From: Acidobacteriota bacterium
GTDB lineage: Bacteria; Acidobacteriota; Blastocatellia; Pyrinomonadales; Pyrinomonadaceae
NCBI GenBank assembly: GCA_003385635.1
Contig: QQUY01000001.1
Coordinates: 124,001-188,000 of the forward strand
Reading direction: 5' to 3'
DNA length: 64,000 nt
Positions 35,077-44,179 of this stretch are shown piece after piece. The position numbers were made by a program, and so were the translations under genes. Below the pieces are notes generated by a model. It saw nothing but the letters and a program-made list of their open reading frames with translations, did no database searches and had not been told where the DNA came from. Positions within the stretch are counted from its first letter, which is position 1. The number at the start of each line of letters is the position of its first letter.

Positions 35077-36237
35077 ATGACTGCATCTTCTAAGCCAATG
35101 AAATTGGTAGTTTCGCTGATCCTGATCCTTGCCGTGTCGGCCGGGATCCAGGCTCAGTCTTCAACGCAGGAAACGATCTCTCAGGCAGAGTATGTACGTA
35201 TGTTGTTCGCGGTAGAAGCGGGCTCACTCAGCCGTGCTGCGCTCATAGAACAGCTGCGGAAAAGAGGTATCGGATTTGAAATGACTAGCGGACTTCGAAG
35301 CCTCACTGCATCGAAAGCCGGCAACGATTCCGAATTGAGGAGGACGGTTGAAGAAGCGGCGAGAAGGCGGCAGGATCCGGAGTCGTTTCAGCCACCTGAT
35401 AAAGAAGAAGCCGTGTTCGTGTTGGGCCGTGCCCGCGAGGAGACGCTTTCTGCCGTCGGTGAAATGCCCGACTTCGTAGTCAAACAGAGGATACGGCGGT
35501 CGATCGCGTTTGCAGGGACTGGCAATTTCAAGAGCCGCGACCGTCTGACCGTCGCTGTCAGTTACCGGGCGAGCGGACAAGAAGAATATAAGCTTCTGAC
35601 TATCAACGGAGTGCGGCAGGAAGACACTGCTCCAAAAGGCACTTACTCGCAGGTCGGAGGTACGAGTTCGACAGGGGAATTTGTCACTGTGCTTGAAACC
35701 GTATTCAAGCCTGAAAGTGAGACCAGATTCGAAGTCGTCGACACCGACGTGGTACGCGGAAGAAAAACAATCGTATATGACTATTCGGTGACCAGGGACA
35801 AAGCGCGTCAAAAGATCACCAGCTTTGCAGTCGTTTCAGATTCGGCTATAACAGGCATGCGCGGAAGGGTCTGGATCGATCGCGAGAACTTCAGGGTGCT
35901 GAAGCTTGAAAGCATCGCGACCGAGATCCCTTCAGATTTCGCAGTGACTGCTGCGAGCCGGATGATCGATTACGATTGGGTTTCGATCAGCGGAGAAACC
36001 TATCTTCTGCCTTCTTCCTCGGATGTTCGTTTGACCTCGAGATACGGCAAAGAGGCTTACGAGTCTAGAAACGTAATCGAATTCAGGGATTATCAGAAGT
36101 TCGGTACCGAGGTGATAATCACTGACGATGATGTGGAGGTCGTAACGGATGACGGAGAACCCGTGGAGAGTTCGGACGATCCTCTGCTTCCACCGCCGCC
36201 GCCTCCACCGCCAGCTGATACTGACCGCAGGATATAG
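35077..36237 (+). CDS. Exported protein with proline-rich tail, unknown
   Basis: About 386 residues. A signal peptide (MKLVVSLILILAVSAGIQA, starting at the second ATG, 35098) is followed by a helical region and a long beta-rich part with conserved-looking motifs such as GRVWIDRENFRVLKLES (LolA-like, about 255-275) and YDWVSISGETYLLPSSSDV. The C-terminus is acidic and then eight prolines in a row. The fold may be LolA/LppX-like, as in acidobacterial 'outer membrane lipoprotein-sorting' proteins; that is inference. The frame is open back to 34900, but that part overlaps the PilZ gene and is ignored. Confidence 0.68.
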   Translation: MTASSKPMKLVVSLILILAVSAGIQAQSSTQETISQAEYVRMLFAVEAGSLSRAALIEQLRKRGIGFEMTSGLRSLTASKAGNDSELRRTVEEAARRRQDPESFQPPDKEEAVFVLGRAREETLSAVGEMPDFVVKQRIRRSIAFAGTGNFKSRDRLTVAVSYRASGQEEYKLLTINGVRQEDTAPKGTYSQVGGTSSTGEFVTVLETVFKPESETRFEVVDTDVVRGRKTIVYDYSVTRDKARQKITSFAVVSDSAITGMRGRVWIDRENFRVLKLESIATEIPSDFAVTAASRMIDYDWVSISGETYLLPSSSDVRLTSRYGKEAYESRNVIEFRDYQKFGTEVIITDDDVEVVTDDGEPVESSDDPLLPPPPPPPPADTDRRI

Positions 36238-36240
36238 CCT

Positions 36241-36365
36241 CTAACAGCTGACTCCGAGCCAGATAAGGATCACAGGCACAATTAGCCACAAGAGCCCTTT
36301 GAAAAAAAGAACAGAAAGCCGGCTACGCCAAACCGCGCTAGCCACTTGGTAATCCGGCCTTTCAT
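36241..36365 (-). pseudogene. Small membrane peptide frame interrupted in a T-run
   Basis: From an ATG at 36365 the minus strand reads MKGRITKWLARFGVAG and then a hydrophobic run; in the genomic frame it stops at 36282. If one T is added to the run of seven Ts (complement near 36310), the frame continues as KGLLWLIVPVILIWL to a TAG at 36241. That gives a peptide of about 41 residues with a basic N-terminus and a long hydrophobic segment. It could be a decayed gene, a sequencing error or a slippage site. Confidence 0.4.
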
Positions 36366-36452
36366 TTTGTGTCCGTCTGACTTAAGTTCTTCCACCGTAG
36401 ATAAAACATTATCGGCCTGCGCTACTCGTTTCAATCCTACGCGCTAGAAGTA

Positions 36453-37067
36453 TTGATAATACGGAAAGCGACCACTTCTTATAGATACATTCCAAAAGGT
36501 CAGACCGACCACGGCGAAGCTTTGATAGAACTCACTAAACTCGATCCCTCCATCCGTCTGGATATCAGGTACGCCCGTTCCGACAACTTCGTTGGCCGGC
36601 CCGTGTATGGCGAACCGAGAGCGTTTCTTCAGCAGGTGGCTGCAGAGGCGCTCGTTCGCGCACATCGTGCATTGAAGCCGCGAGGACTGGGCCTAGTCAT
36701 TTATGACGGGTACAGGCCCTGGTCGGTCACGGATCTGTTCTGGAGGGTAGTGGCTGAAGACCAAAAAGGGTATGTGGCAGATCCGGCTGTTGGGTCAAAG
36801 CACAATCGAGGCTGCGCCGTTGATCTCTCGATCTGCGAACTGAAGACCGGCAGACAACTTCCGATGCCCTCTGACTACGACGAATTCAATGATAAGGCCT
36901 GGCCCGACTACAAAGGCGGAACCGACGAAGAGAGGGCAAACCGGGACCTTCTGCGCGCGGTGATGGAAGCAGAGGGGTTTATCGCGAATCCAAGGGAATG
37001 GTGGCACTTTGACCACCGCGATTGGGAACAGTACGACGTACTGGACGTGCCGTTCTCGGAGATTTAA
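36453..37067 (+). CDS. D-Ala-D-Ala dipeptidase-like protein (M15D, VanX/DdpX)
   Basis: About 204 residues. VIYDGYRPWSVTDLFW (about 85-100), SKHNRGCAVDLSI (about 113-125; zinc His and Asp) and EWWHFDHRDWE (about 185-195; catalytic Glu and zinc His) are the metal- and substrate-site motifs of VanX/DdpX dipeptidases. They hydrolyse D-Ala-D-Ala, in peptidoglycan recycling or, with VanH/VanA, in glycopeptide resistance; no van genes are present, so recycling or nutrition is more likely. The frame has no ATG or GTG near its start; TTG 36453 is the only usual start and the upstream frame is open only to about 36405. No signal peptide is visible, so the N-terminus may be decayed or cytosolic. Confidence 0.85.
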   Translation: MIIRKATTSYRYIPKGQTDHGEALIELTKLDPSIRLDIRYARSDNFVGRPVYGEPRAFLQQVAAEALVRAHRALKPRGLGLVIYDGYRPWSVTDLFWRVVAEDQKGYVADPAVGSKHNRGCAVDLSICELKTGRQLPMPSDYDEFNDKAWPDYKGGTDEERANRDLLRAVMEAEGFIANPREWWHFDHRDWEQYDVLDVPFSEI

Positions 37068-37183
<116 letters not shown>

Positions 37184-37234
37184 GATGACTGTTCGGTTCA
37201 TCGCCGGGGACTCTGAGGATTGGCTTTACTGGCC

Positions 37235-37330
37235 GAGTCCCGAAGGGACGGGTAGAAGTTAGGCCCGGACAAGCCGCGGGCGCAGTCCGGGGTAAGGGCG
37301 ACTCCCAATTTTTTGCCGCTTTAGCGGCGA
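37235..37330 (+). repeat. GAGTCCC-GGGAC element, copy 1
   Basis: About 96 bp with three internal palindromes: GTCCCGAAGGGAC, CCGGAC...GTCCGG around GCCGCGGGCG, and GCCGCTTTAGCGGC. Similar blocks at 57128 and 63471. Confidence 0.8.
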
Positions 37331-37348
37331 CAAAAATAGAGGAGAATA

Positions 37349-37437
37349 GAGTCAGGAGTCAGAAGTACAGTACCTGAAATTCGAAATCGTCCACGTGAGT
37401 ACTCAAATCCAAACACTGACTTCTGACTCCTGACTTC
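37349..37437. repeat. Facing heptamer arrays, second pair
   Basis: GAGTCAGGAGTCAGAAG (37349-37365) faces CTGACTTCTGACTCCTGAC (37416-37434) across about 50 bp. The arrangement is the same as at 18099-18264, directly before the M16 protease stop. Confidence 0.75.
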
Positions 37438-37442
37438 TTCAT

Positions 37443-40271
37443 TTATTCTTTCGCGGCCAGGTTGGCCGGATTTCCTTCAGTATCCAGATAGTTGATCGCT
37501 TTGCCCCAGCCCTCGATCTCTCGGAGCCTCGGTTCGATAACGCTTCGGTCACCTACGATCACGATCGCCATCTGCTCAGGATCGAGATATTTGTTCGCGA
37601 CCCTCTTGATGTCAGTCAGAGACACCTTGCCGATCTTCGCAAGATAGTCGTTGACGTAATCATCTGAAAGGTCGTAAACAACCAGGTCGGCAAGCTGTCC
37701 TGAGATCTGCCCGTTGGTCTCGATGGATCGGGGAAATCTGCGAATCAGGCTCTGCTTGCTGTAATCAAGCTCGTCCTGGGAAACCGGTATGGAACCGCGG
37801 ATCCCGTTTAGCTCTCTCATGAACTCGATCACGGATTCCTTTGTTACAGCCGTCTGAACGCCTGCCGAGGCAGTGAACGGCCCGGCGCCGCGTCTGAACG
37901 AAAAACCCGTACGTGCTCCGTAAGTGTAGCCTTTGTCTTCACGCAGGTTCATGTTCACACGAGCCGAGAATTGGCCGCCCAGGATATTGTTCATCACGAG
38001 GATCGGGATGAAGTCCGGATTGTCCCTCGAAACTCCGGGATGTCCGATGCGAATCTCGGATTGAGCCGCACCAGGCTTGTCCACGATGTAAATACCGGGC
38101 CTCTCGAACGAAGCAGCTTCCGGTACCGCAGTTTCAGGCACCTTCCTGCTTTTCCATCCGGCGAGTGCTTTTTCAAGTTGAGGCGTGAGAGTCTTCTTGT
38201 CGACATCTCCGACTACTATTAGAACAGCGTTCGTAGGCGAATAGTAAGTCTCGTAGAACTTCACGAGGTCCTCGCGCTTAATTTCGCGGATCGACTCTTC
38301 CGTTCCTACCAGCGAACGGCCGTACGGATGGCCTTCTCCGTAAAGCAGCTTGTTGAAGGCGACACCGGCGATCGCTGTCGGATTATCTTTACGCTGGAGC
38401 AGTCCGACAAGCGCCCTGCGCTTCTGAAGGTCCAATTCTTCAGCGGGGAACGAAGGATTGGTGATGACGTCCGCATAAATGTCGAGAGCCTTTCCGAGGT
38501 GTTTCGTGATGGTCGACATCCCGACATCCGTTGAGTCCCAGTCAGCGCCTGCGAAGATATTTGCGCCGATCGACTGGAGCTCATTCGAGATCTCCACGGC
38601 GGACCTGTTCTTCGTGCCTGCTTCGAGCATGCCGGATGTAAAAGAGGCAAGTCCGTCCTTTCCTTCAGGGTTCGCTGTTCCGCCCGTCTTGATCACGAGA
38701 TTCATAGCGACAAGCGGAAGCTCTTCCTGCCTGACCATCCAAACTTCGAGTCCGTTGGAAAGTTTTCCTTTCTCGATCGTAGGAAGCGTGACTTTCGGAT
38801 CCGGACCGGCCTTTGGAAGGTTCTTCGAGTAATCGGTTTTCGGTTTTGCCTTCTCTTCGGCTTCCCCTTCACCTTCGTCGTCGTCGGACGTCGAAGTAGG
38901 ACGGTTTTCGGCAGCACCGCGTTCGGGTGCGCCCTGGCTATTACCGGGCTTGAATGTCATTACAAGCCGGTTGCCGGTGAGATATTGTTTTGCAACGCGC
39001 TGAACATCTTCCGGAGTGACCGAAAGATAGTCATTAAGCTGGTCCTGGAAAATGTCGGGTTTGCCGGCATAGGTCGCATTGCTGTTCATACGGTCGGCTT
39101 TGCCGAGCACCGTCTGCAGGCCAAAGATAAACCCTGCCTCGTAAGCGTTCTTCGCCCGGTTGACCTCTTCGGCCGAAGGCCCGTTTTGCTTGATGTCTGT
39201 AATGATCGAATCTATCTCTTTCTCAATGTCCTCGAGCGAGCCGTTCGGCCTTGCCGTCGCGATCACGCTGAAGGTCCCGCCGATCTCCCGTGTCGAGTTC
39301 GAAGCAGATATCGACTGGGCAAGCTTCTTGTCATATACAAGCGAGCTTTGAAGTCTCGACCCCCTTCCGGACGACATGATCTGTGCGAGAATGTCGAGCG
39401 CGGGTTCGTCCTCGGAGAGATAGGGCACCGAGTGCCAAACGAAGTAGCGACGCGAGAGCCTAACCGCATCCTCATATTCCTTTCTGATCTCGCCGTCTAT
39501 CTTCGGCTTGTCGGGGGTGGGCCTGTCGATCTCGCTTCCGCCTTTGATCGGTGCAAAGTACTTCTCAACCCAGGTGCGGGCCTGCTTTTCGTCAAAATCG
39601 CCTGCGATGACGAGCGAGGCATTGTTGGGTGCATAGTACTTTCTAAAGAACGACTGAACGTCTTCCATTGAAGCGTTGGAAAGGTCCTCAAGCGAGCCGA
39701 TGGTGGTCCAGTGATACGGATGGTCCGCCGGATAAATCAGGCTCGAGATCTTTTCGAATGCCGTACCGTACGGACGATTGTCGTACCTTTGACGGCGCTC
39801 GTTCTTGACGACATCACGCTGGTTGTTCAGCTTTTCCATCGTCATCGCTTCCAGAAGACCGCCCATTCGGTCAGCTTCCATAAAGAGGGCGAGTTCGAGG
39901 AAGTTCGAAGGAACCACTTCGTAGTAGTTGGTCCTGTCGGGGTTCGTCGAACCATTTATGTTCGCGCCGGCTTCCTGCAGGGGCATAAAGTAATCGTCGT
40001 TGTAGTTTTTCGACCCCTGGAACATCATATGCTCGAAGAGATGAGCGAATCCCGTTCTGCCCGGAACCTCGTTCTTCGAACCCACGTGATACCAGACATT
40101 TACAGCGACGATGGGAGTTGACTTGTCGGGATGAAGGATGACCCTCATACCGTTCTTCAGTTTGTATTCCGTATAATTCACTTTTGGCAGCTGGTTTGAA
40201 CCCTGAGCGTTCACGATAGACGTAAATGCGAGGACGGCCAGAGAGAAAAGCACAGCGATTCTTCTAAGCAT
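37443..40271 (-). CDS. Two-domain M16 zinc protease (pitrilysin-like)
   Basis: About 942 residues: a signal peptide (RIAVLFSLAVLAFTSIVNA), then two M16 halves. The first half has the inverted zinc motif HLFEH (His77, Glu80, His81, counted from the ATG at 40271), with the third ligand Glu about 75 residues on. The second half (from about residue 500) has the same fold but no HxxEH, as LASFTSGMLEAGT replaces it; this is normal for M16B partners, here fused in one chain. A low-complexity acidic linker joins them. The longer open start at 40310 lacks a better ribosome-binding site than AAGGAG before 40271. Periplasmic peptide degradation is likely. Confidence 0.92.
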   Translation of the reverse strand: MLRRIAVLFSLAVLAFTSIVNAQGSNQLPKVNYTEYKLKNGMRVILHPDKSTPIVAVNVWYHVGSKNEVPGRTGFAHLFEHMMFQGSKNYNDDYFMPLQEAGANINGSTNPDRTNYYEVVPSNFLELALFMEADRMGGLLEAMTMEKLNNQRDVVKNERRQRYDNRPYGTAFEKISSLIYPADHPYHWTTIGSLEDLSNASMEDVQSFFRKYYAPNNASLVIAGDFDEKQARTWVEKYFAPIKGGSEIDRPTPDKPKIDGEIRKEYEDAVRLSRRYFVWHSVPYLSEDEPALDILAQIMSSGRGSRLQSSLVYDKKLAQSISASNSTREIGGTFSVIATARPNGSLEDIEKEIDSIITDIKQNGPSAEEVNRAKNAYEAGFIFGLQTVLGKADRMNSNATYAGKPDIFQDQLNDYLSVTPEDVQRVAKQYLTGNRLVMTFKPGNSQGAPERGAAENRPTSTSDDDEGEGEAEEKAKPKTDYSKNLPKAGPDPKVTLPTIEKGKLSNGLEVWMVRQEELPLVAMNLVIKTGGTANPEGKDGLASFTSGMLEAGTKNRSAVEISNELQSIGANIFAGADWDSTDVGMSTITKHLGKALDIYADVITNPSFPAEELDLQKRRALVGLLQRKDNPTAIAGVAFNKLLYGEGHPYGRSLVGTEESIREIKREDLVKFYETYYSPTNAVLIVVGDVDKKTLTPQLEKALAGWKSRKVPETAVPEAASFERPGIYIVDKPGAAQSEIRIGHPGVSRDNPDFIPILVMNNILGGQFSARVNMNLREDKGYTYGARTGFSFRRGAGPFTASAGVQTAVTKESVIEFMRELNGIRGSIPVSQDELDYSKQSLIRRFPRSIETNGQISGQLADLVVYDLSDDYVNDYLAKIGKVSLTDIKRVANKYLDPEQMAIVIVGDRSVIEPRLREIEGWGKAINYLDTEGNPANLAAKE

Positions 40272-40312
40272 GATCACTAACTCCTTGGTCTGATTTGATT
40301 GGTTAGTCAAAT

Positions 40313-40359
40313 GATAAAAAAACCGGGGCGGTTTGCCAATTCGAATGCCGACAAACCGC
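40313..40359 (-). terminator. Terminator of the VWA gene
   Basis: Stem GCGGTTTG/CAAACCGC followed on the minus strand by CCCCGGTTTTTTT, between the VWA gene stop (40386) and the M16 gene start. Confidence 0.85.
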
Positions 40360-40385
40360 TTCTCAATGTCCGAACTAGCCGTACT

Positions 40386-41498
40386 CTACTCCTGAACTTC
40401 TTCTCCTACGACGAGCTTCCTCTTCGCAAGTACACGCAATCCCGGCTTCTTGGATGAGACTTCGATTACACGGCTCTCACCCGGTTTTGATTCTTCGAGC
40501 GGCCTTTTCGGTATGTACGTGACGACATAATTCGAATCGATCACGCCGGCGATCAGCGCCGCTTTGTCAGTCATTTCGTCGGTGCTGTCGGGAAGCGTGA
40601 ACAGCCCGCTTGTATCTGTCGAGAGCTTCAAAAGATACTCCTCTGCCTTCTCAAGCGCCCGCTCCCTGTCCCTGATCGATTTGATCATCTCTACATCGGT
40701 GTTCACACTGACCGACTTGGGAGCGGTAGCCGTGTCCCGAACTCCGTTCGGAAGCGTTTGAGCGATCTCTTCGGGCATAGCTCTAACCCCGGAACCCTTT
40801 TGCACGAGCGAAGTTCTTTCTTCAACGACTTCCTTTTCCAGCGCTGTATAACTGATCACGTGAACGTTAATGTTCGTCCTCAACAGCATGTTCATCTCGG
40901 ACTCTCGCCTTTCGTCGCTCCAGAAGCTGTCGGTTCCATCCGAAATGATAACCAAATGCCGGTTCTCGCGTTCGGAATTAGATAAGAACCGTGCAGCCAG
41001 GTTCAGAGCGTCTGAGAACATAGAGCGTCTTCCGAAGATGAGCTTCTTGTCCAGATCCTGAAATACCTTGAACTTGCTCGTGGTCCAGTCGGTCAGTATG
41101 CGCGCTTTGTCGCTGTACTCGAGGACGGCGATTGAATTCAAAGGCGAAAGTTTCCTTACAAGCTCTTTCGCAATGTCGCGTGTCCGGCTTATATTCTTCA
41201 CCTGGCGCAGTTCGCCGCCGGTATCGAGCATGATCAGCACGTTCGCGGGCATTCTCCTGACACTCGTCGGCTGGTGAAGACGACCGTCTTCAAGGATCAC
41301 GAGATCTTCTTCAGAAACACCGTCGACGAAATCCCCGAACCGGTCATAGGCCGACACATTCAGTTTGATCTCTTCGGTCACGACCTTTACGGGAGTGTCG
41401 TCGTCAAACGGCGGCGGCGGGTCCTGAGCGGCCGCGGTTGCAAAAAATGCGGTGGTCACAACCGCTGCAGAAAGTAGACTTCGAAACATGAACATCAT
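40386..41498 (-). CDS. Acidobacterial-type VWFA-domain protein
   Basis: A 370-residue exported protein: a short signal peptide (SLLSAAVVTTAFFATAAAQ), then a strand block (VTEEIKLNVSAYDRFGDFVDGVSEEDLVILEDG) typical of the acidobacterial VWFA-related family. A von Willebrand A domain follows (about 90-300). The metal-ion site is degenerate: the first motif is LDTGGE rather than DxSxS, while the later ISDGTDSF may supply a further metal-site residue. A C-terminal strand region (YVVTYIPKRPLEESKPG, SKKPGLRVLAKRK) completes it. Located in the periplasm or on the outer surface, probably in protein or matrix binding. Terminator downstream. Confidence 0.88.
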   Translation of the reverse strand: MMFMFRSLLSAAVVTTAFFATAAAQDPPPPFDDDTPVKVVTEEIKLNVSAYDRFGDFVDGVSEEDLVILEDGRLHQPTSVRRMPANVLIMLDTGGELRQVKNISRTRDIAKELVRKLSPLNSIAVLEYSDKARILTDWTTSKFKVFQDLDKKLIFGRRSMFSDALNLAARFLSNSERENRHLVIISDGTDSFWSDERRESEMNMLLRTNINVHVISYTALEKEVVEERTSLVQKGSGVRAMPEEIAQTLPNGVRDTATAPKSVSVNTDVEMIKSIRDRERALEKAEEYLLKLSTDTSGLFTLPDSTDEMTDKAALIAGVIDSNYVVTYIPKRPLEESKPGESRVIEVSSKKPGLRVLAKRKLVVGEEVQE

Positions 41499-41525
41499 AA
41501 ATCTTTCTATTACTTAAGATCTCAT

Positions 41526-41659
41526 CAGTTGCCCCGGATTCAGCCGGGGGATTGAAGCGCTTCCCAAAACACTCCGCCGGCTTCAGCCGGCCCCTGGGGC
41601 TAAAGCCCCGTTCTCATTTTGTCCATTCCTTCACCCCGGGTTGAAACCCGGGGCAACTG
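41526..41659. repeat. 134-bp element with terminal inverted repeats, copy 1
   Basis: It starts CAGTTGCCCC and ends GGGGCAACTG, a perfect 10-bp inverted pair. Inside are CCGGCTTCAGCCGG, GGGGCTAAAGCCCC and CCCGGGTTGAAACCCGGG palindromes. Non-coding. Partner at 47501-47636. Confidence 0.85.
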
Positions 41660-41761
41660 AAATGAAAACCTGTGCTTTAGATCGTCTGCAAATCTTGAAA
41701 ATGGGTGCAAGTCTATCGATGCGGCTCACACGCTTCGCTTTGTATCGGCGGCCCCGTCTTC

Positions 41762-42832
41762 TTACAGTTTTGGGTGTGCCTCTACGAAGGCGACAAGGTT
41801 CTTCACGTAGTCCTCAAACCTCGGGCACTCAACACCGTGCGGCTCGAGAAGCTCTTCCATAACTGACGTGTCGTACGTCTGCGGAATAAAAAAGTATGGT
41901 ACACCCGGATGCGGAAGACCTGTGATACTCGGGGAGATAGACGACTTCAGAAACTTCTCTACGACCTTCGCTGGCGGAGTGATGACCGACTTCTTGTTCG
42001 TGATCGATTCGGCGATCGAATCGCACAACGCTTTTGTCGTCAAAGGCTTGGGATCGGCGAGCGCGACTGTCTTTCCGACCGCATTTTCGTCTTCTGAAAG
42101 TGCCGCCATCCCTTCAACGACAAAATCTACCGGGACGAGGTTAAGTTTCACATCTTCATTGCCGACATTCACGAGCCTGAAAACTTCGGGGAACCTGAGC
42201 AGGAACTTGATCACGTAGTAGATTCCGTCGTACTTCGCAGTCTCACCGGTCTTTGAATCTCCGCAAACGACCGAAGGTCGGAAGATCGTAACCGGAAGTT
42301 CGTTCTTCAATGCCTCGACTTCGAGTTCTGCGAAGTACTTTGTCTCTTCGTAGTAGTTGCGAAATCCCTCGTCGTGTTCGAGTTCATTCTCAAAGATCCG
42401 GTCGTCCCGTTTACCGGCGACATAACAGGTCGATATGTAGTTGTAACGATGAAGCTTCGGCATCCGCCGGACCAGGTCGCTGACGTACTCAGTGCCCTTT
42501 ACATTGACCTTGTACGCAAGTTCTTTCTCGACCGCGAGGTCGTAGATCGCAGCGAGATGGAATACATCGGTCGTTTCTCGGATAACAGTCTCGACGTCCG
42601 CCTCGTTCATTCCGAGATCCACTTCCGTGATATCTCCGCCGATAACGGCAAAGTTCTTCGCAGGCGTACCCGTGCGTTCGCTGATCTCCGCGATGTCTTT
42701 CATTGCCTTGTCAAAGAACTGTTCCTGCACAAGGAGAAAGAACTCGACATCAGGTCCGGCCAGGCGCTCGACCAAACGGCCGGCGAGGAAACCCGGAAAA
42801 CCTGTCACAAAGATCTTCTTGGTAGTGCTCAT
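41762..42832 (-). CDS. Extended SDR of the fatty acyl-CoA reductase type
   Basis: A 356-residue NAD(P)-binding protein. The Rossmann loop is TGFPGFLAGRL (about 10-20; TGxxGxxG), with catalytic YYEETK (Tyr and Lys about 165-170) and the N/S residues in STCYVAG. The middle, VFHLAAIYDLAVEKELAYKVNVKGTE, is the family pattern of the 'male sterility'/NAD_binding_4 group, which includes fatty acyl-CoA reductases and carboxylic acid reductase R-domains. It starts 7 bp after the nitrilase gene on the same strand, so the two are co-transcribed. A reductase acting on the acid or thioester from the nitrilase side is possible but unproven. Confidence 0.85.
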   Translation of the reverse strand: MSTTKKIFVTGFPGFLAGRLVERLAGPDVEFFLLVQEQFFDKAMKDIAEISERTGTPAKNFAVIGGDITEVDLGMNEADVETVIRETTDVFHLAAIYDLAVEKELAYKVNVKGTEYVSDLVRRMPKLHRYNYISTCYVAGKRDDRIFENELEHDEGFRNYYEETKYFAELEVEALKNELPVTIFRPSVVCGDSKTGETAKYDGIYYVIKFLLRFPEVFRLVNVGNEDVKLNLVPVDFVVEGMAALSEDENAVGKTVALADPKPLTTKALCDSIAESITNKKSVITPPAKVVEKFLKSSISPSITGLPHPGVPYFFIPQTYDTSVMEELLEPHGVECPRFEDYVKNLVAFVEAHPKL

Positions 42833-42839
42833 TGATCTT

Positions 42840-43817
42840 CTAATCTTCTCGTTCCAAAAAGGTAACGTTCCTGTTCTGTCTCGTGTTTACCTTGAGTTCG
42901 AATACGTCAGGTCTGGAATAGTGGCCGTCCGTATCAAGCAAAAGGCGGCCCTGGTTGACCATCGACAGATCTAGCCCCGCGTAGACGGTCGAAGGATCGT
43001 CAAACAGGGGTTCGGTCACATACGAAATGTCGGGAGCTATCACAGCGCTTCCACCCCTTAGAAGTTTTTCGTTTCTCATCGATGCGAGAAGTTCGCGGAC
43101 TTCCAGATCCCCAGAATCAAGCGACTCGAAACCTTCGAGCGCCTCGTCCTTCGAAAGCACAGATCCCGATGCAAGCACAAAACACTGCCCTTCGAAAGCG
43201 TACTGACGGCTAGCGATCTGATGCCGTTCGTGCACGGTCGGATATTGAGCCGTGTGGATCACCTCGTGCTTTGAGTGCATCGCCGCCCGGGCAAGCGGAA
43301 GCCAATGCTCCCAGCAGATCAACCCTCCGAGAACTCCGAAAGGAGTATCAAGAACATTCAGAGTGCTTCCGTCTCCGACTCCCCAGACTAGGCGTTCTGT
43401 ATAGGTCGGCGTCAGTTTTCGGTGTTTCTTGAAGTCGCCGTGAGGCGATATAAAGGCCGTCGTGTTGTAGAGAGAAGCGCCGTCGCGCTCGTGCATTCCG
43501 ATCACGATGTAAACGTCGTTGTCTTTTGCGGCGGACACAATCCGCTCGAATTCTTTACCTTCAATGGTCGGTGAGTTGTCAAACAGGTATCCGAACAGAC
43601 GTTTTGCTGGCGGATGGTCCCAAAGCGCGGCCTCCGGAGCGTCATCGAGCCAGACCGGATATCCGGGAAGCCACGTCTCAGGAAACACGACGATATCAGC
43701 GCCTTCATCGGCACACTCTTTAGCAAGCCGCTCCAGCTTTGAAACGGATTCCTTTAGGTTGAGGAACACCGGAGGTTGCTGGACCAGCGCCGCCTTCACT
43801 TTCTTCGAATTATCCAT
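42840..43817 (-). CDS. Nitrilase-superfamily hydrolase
   Basis: A 325-residue carbon-nitrogen hydrolase with the full catalytic set: Glu47 in VVFPETWLPGYP, Lys134 in KHRKLTPTYTERLVWG and Cys168 in GGLICWEHWLPLAR. The lysine and cysteine contexts are those of true nitrilases (nitrile to acid plus ammonia) rather than amidases or NAD synthetase domains; cyanide dihydratase-like activity is also possible. Upstream of the SDR gene in one transcript. No signal peptide, cytosolic. Confidence 0.9.
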   Translation of the reverse strand: MDNSKKVKAALVQQPPVFLNLKESVSKLERLAKECADEGADIVVFPETWLPGYPVWLDDAPEAALWDHPPAKRLFGYLFDNSPTIEGKEFERIVSAAKDNDVYIVIGMHERDGASLYNTTAFISPHGDFKKHRKLTPTYTERLVWGVGDGSTLNVLDTPFGVLGGLICWEHWLPLARAAMHSKHEVIHTAQYPTVHERHQIASRQYAFEGQCFVLASGSVLSKDEALEGFESLDSGDLEVRELLASMRNEKLLRGGSAVIAPDISYVTEPLFDDPSTVYAGLDLSMVNQGRLLLDTDGHYSRPDVFELKVNTRQNRNVTFLERED

Positions 43818-43875
43818 TGAAAACTAATTTAATTGATGGATCGGCAGCCGGGCAAACTGAGGAGTTAAGAGGTCA

Positions 43876-44111
43876 ACCACTGAGCGCACGGAGAACACAG
43901 AGCTGAGAAAAAAAGCAGTCCGAACCACAGCAAAATTTTTTGCCGCGTTTAGGATTGCAACGCGTCCCGTAGGGATCGCCATATCATAGCCCCGGTCTTC
44001 AGACCGGGGTATCGAGGCGCCCCGTCGCCTACAGCCGTTTTAGCGGCAACACGACCATCAACCAATGGAGAGAACCACCACTGAGCGAACAGAAAACACA
44101 GAGTTAAGAAA
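43876..44111. repeat. Intergenic repeat block with two ACCACTGAGCG copies
   Basis: Copies of ACCACTGAGCG(C/A)AC..GA.AACACAGAG at 43876-43910 and 44077-44111 enclose a palindrome-rich core (GCCCCGGTCTTCAGACCGGGG about 43990-44010, and a TTTGCCGC...GCGGCAA pair). The 360-bp gap holds no other visible gene. Confidence 0.7.
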
Positions 44112-44179
44112 CAGGCGGTCCTCGCCACGTCAAGGTCCCGTGAATTCAGGGTTTGTGATATTGTGCACGAACTGTCGAA

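Noticed and set aside
36453-37067. Vancomycin resistance cluster.
   Set aside because: Only a VanX-like dipeptidase is present; no vanH, vanA or vanRS.
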